Source: CAWHXG01 sp963833235
GTDB taxonomy: Bacteria > Pseudomonadota > Alphaproteobacteria > Rhodobacterales > Rhodobacteraceae
Direction of reading: 5' to 3'
Assembly (NCBI GenBank): GCA_963833235.1
Contig: CAWHXG010000002.1
Span: 62,001 to 126,000 of the forward strand
Length of the DNA: 64,000 nt
Positions 58,570 to 64,000 of this stretch are shown piece after piece (the stretch's first letter is position 1; the number at the start of each line of letters is the position of its first letter). Both the position numbers and the translations under genes were made by a program. The notes beneath the pieces are model-generated. The model ran no database searches. It was not told the origin of the DNA and was given only the letters and a program-made list of their open reading frames with translations.

Positions 58570-59883
58570 ATGACCACGAATTTCCGCGCCCTTTTGGGCG
58601 CCACAGCGCTGTGCGCGGCCGCCGGCGTCGCCGGGGCCCAGAACACCACGCTGACCATCGCGACAGTGAACAACGGCGACATGATCCGCATGCAGGGTCT
58701 GACCGACGACTTCACGTCGAAGAACCCCGGGATCGCGCTGGAATGGGTGACCCTGGAAGAGAACGCGCTTCGCACCCGCGTCACGACCGACATCGCGACT
58801 GGCGGCGGAGCCTACGACGTGATGACCATCGGCACCTACGAAGTGCCGATCTGGGCGGAGCAGGGTTGGCTGGTCTCGCTGAACGACCTGCCCGAAGAAT
58901 GGGACAAGGACGACATCCTGCCCGCCATCGCAGCCGGACTTAGCGTCGATGGCGAACTTTACGCTGCGCCCTTCTACGGCGAAAGCTCCATGGTGATGTA
59001 CCGCACCGACCTGATGGAAGCGGCCGGCATGGAAATGCCCGAGGAGCCGACCTGGGAGTTCATCCGCGAAGCCGCCGCCGCGATGCATGACCCCGATAAC
59101 GAGGTCTACGGCATCTGCGCGCGCGGCAAGGCTGGCTGGGGCGAGAACACGGCGTTCATCACGGCGATGGCGAACTCGTTCGGCGCCCGTTGGTTCGATG
59201 AGAATTGGCAGCCGCAATTCGATGGCGAGGCCTGGGGTCGGACGCTGAACTTTTACGTCGACATGATGATGGAAAGCGGTCCTCCGGGCGTGTCGAACAA
59301 CGGCTTCAACGAGAACCTGGCGCTTTTCCAGCAGGGCAAGTGCGGCATGTGGATCGACGCCACCGTGGCGGCCTCCTTCGTGACCGGGGCCGACAGCACG
59401 GTCGCCGACAGCGTCGGCTTCGCGCTGGCGCCCGATACCGGCCTCAGCAAGCGTGGCAACTGGCTCTGGGCGTGGTCGCTGGCGATCCCGGCGGGCACAG
59501 ATGCCGAGGACGCGGCGAAGAAGTTCGTCGCCTGGGCCACCTCGAAGGAATACACCGCCCTCGTCGCCGAGAACGAAGGTTGGGCCAACGTTCCTCCGGG
59601 CACGCGCACCTCGCTCTACGAGAACCCCGAATACCAGGACGTGCCCTTCGCGGACATGACCCTGCGCAGCATCCAGAGCGCCAATCCGCAGGAACCCACG
59701 GTTGACCCGGTTCCCTATACCGGCGTTCAGTTCGTCGCGATCCCGGAGTTCCAGGGCATCGGCACGGCCGTCGGCCAGCAGTTCTCGGCCGCACTCGCCG
59801 GGCAGATGACCGCCGACGAGGCTCTGGCGAGCGCGCAGTCGATGGTCACGCGGGAGATGACCCGGGCCGGCTACATCGAGTAG
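58570..59883 (+). CDS. smoE: Sorbitol/mannitol ABC transporter substrate-binding protein
   Basis: 437 residues. A signal peptide (MTTNFRALLGATALCAAAGV, cleaved after AGA) leads to a family 1 solute-binding fold: TLTIATVNNGDMIRMQGLTD, GGGAYDVMTIGTYEVPIWAEQG, YAAPFYGESSMVMYRTDLM, FQQGKCGMWIDATVAASFV and NWLWAWSLAIPAGTDAEDA. It closely fits SmoE of the Rhodobacter polyol operon, as do the neighbours. GGAGG precedes the ATG. The protein is intact. Confidence 0.92.
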   Translation: MTTNFRALLGATALCAAAGVAGAQNTTLTIATVNNGDMIRMQGLTDDFTSKNPGIALEWVTLEENALRTRVTTDIATGGGAYDVMTIGTYEVPIWAEQGWLVSLNDLPEEWDKDDILPAIAAGLSVDGELYAAPFYGESSMVMYRTDLMEAAGMEMPEEPTWEFIREAAAAMHDPDNEVYGICARGKAGWGENTAFITAMANSFGARWFDENWQPQFDGEAWGRTLNFYVDMMMESGPPGVSNNGFNENLALFQQGKCGMWIDATVAASFVTGADSTVADSVGFALAPDTGLSKRGNWLWAWSLAIPAGTDAEDAAKKFVAWATSKEYTALVAENEGWANVPPGTRTSLYENPEYQDVPFADMTLRSIQSANPQEPTVDPVPYTGVQFVAIPEFQGIGTAVGQQFSAALAGQMTADEALASAQSMVTREMTRAGYIE

Positions 59884-59893
59884 GCGCCCCCCT

Positions 59894-59917
59894 GGGGCCG
59901 CCCTTCGGGGCGGCCCC
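59894..59917 (+). promoter_or_regulatory. UUCG-capped hairpin between smoE and smoF
   Basis: GGGGCCGCCC (59894-59903), loop TTCG, GGGCGGCCCC (59908-59917): ten perfect pairs with the very stable UUCG tetraloop, ten bases after the smoE stop. There is no U-run. It fits a 3'-end protector that lets the binding-protein message accumulate over the permease message. Confidence 0.7.
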
Positions 59918-60029
59918 GCACCGGGCTTTCGCTGACAATCCGCGCAAGCCAGGCGAAGCGACGATAAAAGCCGCGACGTGGCCGAGGGCGGCGTCGGGGC
60001 GACGAACACAAGTCTTGGGAGGGACGCGG

Positions 60030-60904
60030 ATGTCGACACAGCACGCAAGATCTGCGGCGCGCACCATGCTGGCGCCTTCGGTGATTCTTCTGCTGGGGTG
60101 GATGCTCGATCCCGCTGATCCTGACCGTCTATTTTTCGTTCCTGCGCTACAACCTGCTGATGCCAGGCACGAACGACTGGGCCGGCTGGTCGAACTACTA
60201 CTACTTCCTCAGCGACCCCGCCTTTTTTGCCGGCGCTCATCAACACGCTGCTTCTCGTGGGCGGGGTGCTGGTAATCACCATCGGCGGCGGCGTGGCGTT
60301 GGCGCTGCTGCTCGACCAGCCGATGTGGGGCCAGGGGATCGTGCGGGTCCTGGTGATCGCGCCGTTCTTCGTGATGCCGACGGTCGCGCGCTGGTCTGGA
60401 AGAACATGTTCATGAACCCCGTCTGGGGGCTCTTCGCGGAGCTGGCGAAGGGGATCGGGCTGCAGCCTTTCGACTTTCTCGCCAGGCGCCGCTTCTGTCG
60501 ATCATCGGCATCGTGGCATGGCAATGGCTGCCTTTCGCCACGCTGATTCTGCTGACGGCCGTGCAGTCGCTGAATTCCGAGCAGATGGAAGCGGCGGAGA
60601 TGGATGGCGCCATCCCCCTGGTCGCGCTTCATCTACATCGTGTTGCCGCATCTGGGTCGCGCGATCACCGTGGTGATTTTGATCCAGACAATCTTTCTGC
60701 TGTCGATCTTTGCGGAGATCCTGGTGACCACGAATGGCGGGCCGGGCACGGCATCGACCAATCTCACCTATCTGGTCTACGCGCCGCTCGCTTCTGCAGT
60801 TCGACGTGGGCGCCGGTTCGGCCGGCGGCGTGGTGGCGATCATCCTGGCCAACATCGTGGCGATCTTCCTGATGCGGATGATCGGGAAGAACCTCGATGC
60901 ATAG
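60030..60904 (+). pseudogene. smoF: Polyol ABC transporter permease, interrupted by six frameshifts
   Basis: All of a SmoF-type permease is present but spread over three frames. From the ATG at 60030 (GGGAGGG upstream) the pieces read MSTQHARSAARTMLAPSVIL, then RYNLLMPGTNDWAGWSNYYY, ALINTLLLVGGVLVITIGGG, ALVWKNMFMNPVWGLFAELA, AWQWLPFATLILLTAVQSLN, SRFIYIVLPHLGRAITVVIL and LLQFDVGAGSAGGVVAIILA, ending at 60902-60904. Shifts: extra base near 60107, extra T in the run 60223-60228, missing base near 60386-60391, missing base near 60483, extra base near 60612, extra base near 60786. No internal stop in the stitched frame and no loss of motif suggest base-calling errors or very recent damage. Confidence 0.85.
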
Positions 60905-61048
60905 CGCCCCGGGCCTCAGCGGGCCGAAGGGCGCCGGCTGGGCGATCATCGCGGGCGCGCCCCGGAGGTCTTCTCGGTCACGACGATTCAATGGCTCGCC
61001 GGTTGCGCTGCCACGTTCACCAATCCTCACGACGGAGGGGCATCTAAC

Positions 61049-61879
<831 letters not shown>

Positions 61880-61888
61880 GGAAACATC

Positions 61889-62893
61889 ATGGGACGCATC
61901 ACGCTTGAGAAAGTCACCAAGAGCTTTGGCGACGTCACGGTCATCCCGCCGCTGGATCTGGCCATCGAAGAGGGCGAGTTCGTGGTTTTCGTCGGTCCGT
62001 CGGGCTGCGGCAAGTCCACGCTTCTGCGCCTGATCGCGGGGCTGGAGGACGTCAGCTCCGGCGAGATCCGCATCGACGGGCGCGACGCGACCGAGACGCC
62101 GCCGGCCAAGCGGGGGCTTGCGATGGTGTTCCAGTCCTACGCGCTCTATCCGCACATGAGCGTGCGCAAGAACATCGCCTTCCCGCTGAAGATGGCGGGG
62201 CTCGACCAATCCGCCATCGACGCAAAGGTGAACAACGCCGCCAAGATCCTGAACCTCGACAGCTACATCGACAGGCGTCCGGGCCAGCTTTCGGGCGGGC
62301 AGCGCCAGCGGGTGGCCATCGGGCGCGCCATCGTGCGCGAGCCTGCGGCGTTCCTCTTCGACGAGCCGCTGTCGAACCTCGACGCGGCGCTGCGCGTGGG
62401 CATGCGGCTGGAGATCTCCGAGCTGCATACGCGTCTGAAAACCACGATGATCTACGTCACCCACGATCAGGTCGAGGCGATGACCATGGCCGACAAGATC
62501 GTGGTCCTGCAGGCCGGCAATATCGAGCAGGTCGGCAGCCCGCTCGATCTCTACCGGGCGCCGCGCAACGTCTTCGTCGCGGGCTTCATCGGATCGCCGA
62601 AGATGAACCTGATCGAAGGCAACGCTGCCAGCCAGCATGGAGCGGCGACCATCGGCATCCGGCCCGAGCACATCGATACTTCGGCGACCGAGGGGGTCTG
62701 GAAGGGCACCGTCGGGGTGAGCGAGCATCTGGGATCGGACACGTTCTTCCGCGTCCACGACACCGGCCTCGGCGACGTCATCACCGTGCGCGCCGGCGGC
62801 GAGGTCAACCTGCATCATGGCGACGCGATCTATCTGACGCCGCAGGAAGACAAGCTGCACCGGTTCAACGCCCAGGGCCTGCGGGTCGGATGA
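61889..62893 (+). CDS. smoK: Polyol ABC transporter ATP-binding protein
   Basis: 334 residues. Walker A GPSGCGKSTLL (~37-47), Q-loop MVFQSYALYPHMSV, signature LSGGQRQRVAIGRAIVR, Walker B AFLFDEPLSNLD, H-loop VTHDQVEAM. A C-terminal TOBE/MalK-type regulatory region begins near 240 (GIRPEHIDTS). It powers uptake through SmoF/SmoG. It starts nine bases after smoG. mtlK follows after 37 bases with no sorbitol dehydrogenase gene in between. Confidence 0.95.
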   Translation: MGRITLEKVTKSFGDVTVIPPLDLAIEEGEFVVFVGPSGCGKSTLLRLIAGLEDVSSGEIRIDGRDATETPPAKRGLAMVFQSYALYPHMSVRKNIAFPLKMAGLDQSAIDAKVNNAAKILNLDSYIDRRPGQLSGGQRQRVAIGRAIVREPAAFLFDEPLSNLDAALRVGMRLEISELHTRLKTTMIYVTHDQVEAMTMADKIVVLQAGNIEQVGSPLDLYRAPRNVFVAGFIGSPKMNLIEGNAASQHGAATIGIRPEHIDTSATEGVWKGTVGVSEHLGSDTFFRVHDTGLGDVITVRAGGEVNLHHGDAIYLTPQEDKLHRFNAQGLRVG

Positions 62894-62930
62894 GGGTCGT
62901 GCCTGCCGGCGCGCCGGCGGGGCTGCGCTG

Positions 62931-64000
62931 ATGGCGACCCCGCTGAACCAGGCCACCCTGGCCGATCTGCCCGCCGATATCGGCCGCCCGGGCTATGACC
63001 GCGCCTCCCTTTCGCCCGGCATCCTGCATGTGGGGGTCGGCAATTTCCATCGCGCCCACATGGCCGTCTATCTCGACGATCTCTTTGCCAAGGGCGGCGA
63101 TGCCGACTGGGCCATCGTCGGCGCGGGCGTCCGCCCCGGCGACGGCGCCATGCGCGACCGGCTGCAGGGGCAGGACTGGCTCACCACGGTGGTGGAGCTG
63201 GATCCCGAGGGCCTGCAGGCACGCGTGACCGGCGCGATGATCGACTTCGTGCCGGTGGACGCCGGCAAGCTGGCCGCCGCCATGGCGGACCCCGCGATCC
63301 GGATCGTGTCGCTCACCGTCACCGAGGGCGGTTATTTCGTCGATGCGCTGACCGACCGGTTCGACGCGGCGCACCCTGACATCGCCTTTGACGCCGCCAA
63401 CCCGCAGGCGCCGCGCACCGTCTTCGGCATCATCCTCGCCGCCCTGCGCCAGCGCCGGGCCGCGGGCACGCCGCCCTTCACCATCATGTCGTGCGACAAC
63501 CTGCCCGAGAACGGCCACGTGAACCGCCGGGCCGTGGAGGGGCTGGCCCGATTGGCCGACCCCGACTTCGCCGATTGGGTGGCCGACAATGTCGCCTTCC
63601 CCGGATCGATGGTCGATTGCATCACGCCAGCCACGTCGCCCCGCGAGCTCGCGCTGGTGACGGACACGTTCGGCATAATCGATGCAGCGCCGGTCGTGTG
63701 CGAGCCTTTCCGCCAGTGGGTGCTGGAAGATCACTTCCCAGCCGGGCGTCCGGCGTTGGAGGATGTGGGCGTAACCTTCGTGCCCGACGTTGCCCCCTTC
63801 GAGTTGATGAAGCTGCGGATGCTCAATGGCGGGCATGCGGCCATCGCCTATCCATCGGCGCTTCTGGGGCATCACTTCGTGCACGACGCCATGGCGGACA
63901 CGCTCATCGCGGCCTGGGTGCAGGCGCTGATCGGCCGCGAGGTGATCCCGACGCTGCCGCCCATTCCGGGTGTCAGCTATCCCGAGTATCTCAGGTTGAT
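62931..64000 (+). CDS. mtlK: Mannitol 2-dehydrogenase, N-terminal part (cut by window edge)
   Basis: 356 codons are visible; the gene runs off the right edge (family length about 480-490). The long-chain mannitol dehydrogenase layout is clear: LHVGVGNFHRAHMAVYLDDL (NAD-binding start), AIVGAGVRPGDGAMRDRL, SLTVTEGGYFVD, MSCDNLPENGHVNRRAVEGL and the catalytic-Lys region FELMKLRMLNGGHAAIAYPS. It oxidises D-mannitol to fructose (and often arabitol) with NAD. Placement after smoK matches the Rhodobacter polyol operon. Confidence 0.93.
   Translation, partial: MATPLNQATLADLPADIGRPGYDRASLSPGILHVGVGNFHRAHMAVYLDDLFAKGGDADWAIVGAGVRPGDGAMRDRLQGQDWLTTVVELDPEGLQARVTGAMIDFVPVDAGKLAAAMADPAIRIVSLTVTEGGYFVDALTDRFDAAHPDIAFDAANPQAPRTVFGIILAALRQRRAAGTPPFTIMSCDNLPENGHVNRRAVEGLARLADPDFADWVADNVAFPGSMVDCITPATSPRELALVTDTFGIIDAAPVVCEPFRQWVLEDHFPAGRPALEDVGVTFVPDVAPFELMKLRMLNGGHAAIAYPSALLGHHFVHDAMADTLIAAWVQALIGREVIPTLPPIPGVSYPEYLRL

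Noticed and set aside
60015..61047. Several short separate genes between smoE and smoG
   Set aside because: They are fragments of one smoF reading frame displaced by single-base shifts.

Overview
The window is a piece of a high-GC (roughly two-thirds G+C by eye) alphaproteobacterial chromosome, almost certainly from the Rhodobacterales (Rhodobacter/Paracoccus relatives). The evidence is the gene order rather than any single marker: rsmI-yraN-gshB beside an LpoA-like lipoprotein, glnD-murJ, ruvCAB-ybgC-tolQRAB-pal-cpoB-tilS-ftsH, DUF484-xerC, a VPLPA-CTERM surface protein and a smo/mtlK polyol operon. No rRNA, tRNA, CRISPR array, prophage or insertion sequence is visible. The left two-thirds is housekeeping DNA; the right third is transport and catabolism.

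Layout. 1-9.4 kb: glutathione synthase (cut by the left edge), YraN, RsmI, a PBP-activator-like lipoprotein, GlnD, MurJ, a catalytically dead rhomboid and TrpS. 9.4-16.7 kb: a 67-bp tandem array with a perfect palindrome, then DedA, HIT, adenosine kinase, endonuclease III, an Ada-like alkyltransferase, an OmpA-like lipoprotein, a FadR-type regulator, a MOSC protein and a trans-aconitate methyltransferase-like enzyme. 16.7-29.1 kb: one long leftward block holding recombination (ruvCAB), the Tol-Pal envelope machine, tilS and ftsH. 29.3-38.4 kb: DUF1127, PrmA, an acetyltransferase, MsrA, PriA, fructose-6-phosphate aldolase, DUF484, XerC, DUF3253 and the VPLPA-CTERM protein. 38.4-48.7 kb: IleS, an unknown protein, a cyclic-nucleotide-binding/thioredoxin-reductase-like fusion, a YcjF/YcjX pair, AroQ and an Asp/Glu racemase-family protein. 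48.8-56.7 kb: an ALDH7-type dehydrogenase, divergent from two consecutive TRAP transporters (DctPQM type, then TAXI type). 56.8-64 kb: a HAD phosphatase, a SorC-type regulator and the polyol ABC transporter smoEFGK followed by mannitol dehydrogenase (cut by the right edge).

The most striking non-coding theme is tandem repetition. At least seven unrelated arrays (periods 7, 11, 12, 15, 24, 27 and 67 bp) sit in about 41 kb. Three lie only 12-22 bases upstream of a start codon, and one lies inside prmA, where it adds well over 100 residues to the enzyme. The 67-bp array appears to derive from the 3' coding end of the adjacent trpS. GC-rich hairpins recur between the binding-protein gene and the permease gene in all three transporter operons. 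Two genes look broken by small indels: smoF (six single-base shifts) and the signal peptide of pal (one). These are either sequencing errors or recent lesions, and raw reads would decide.
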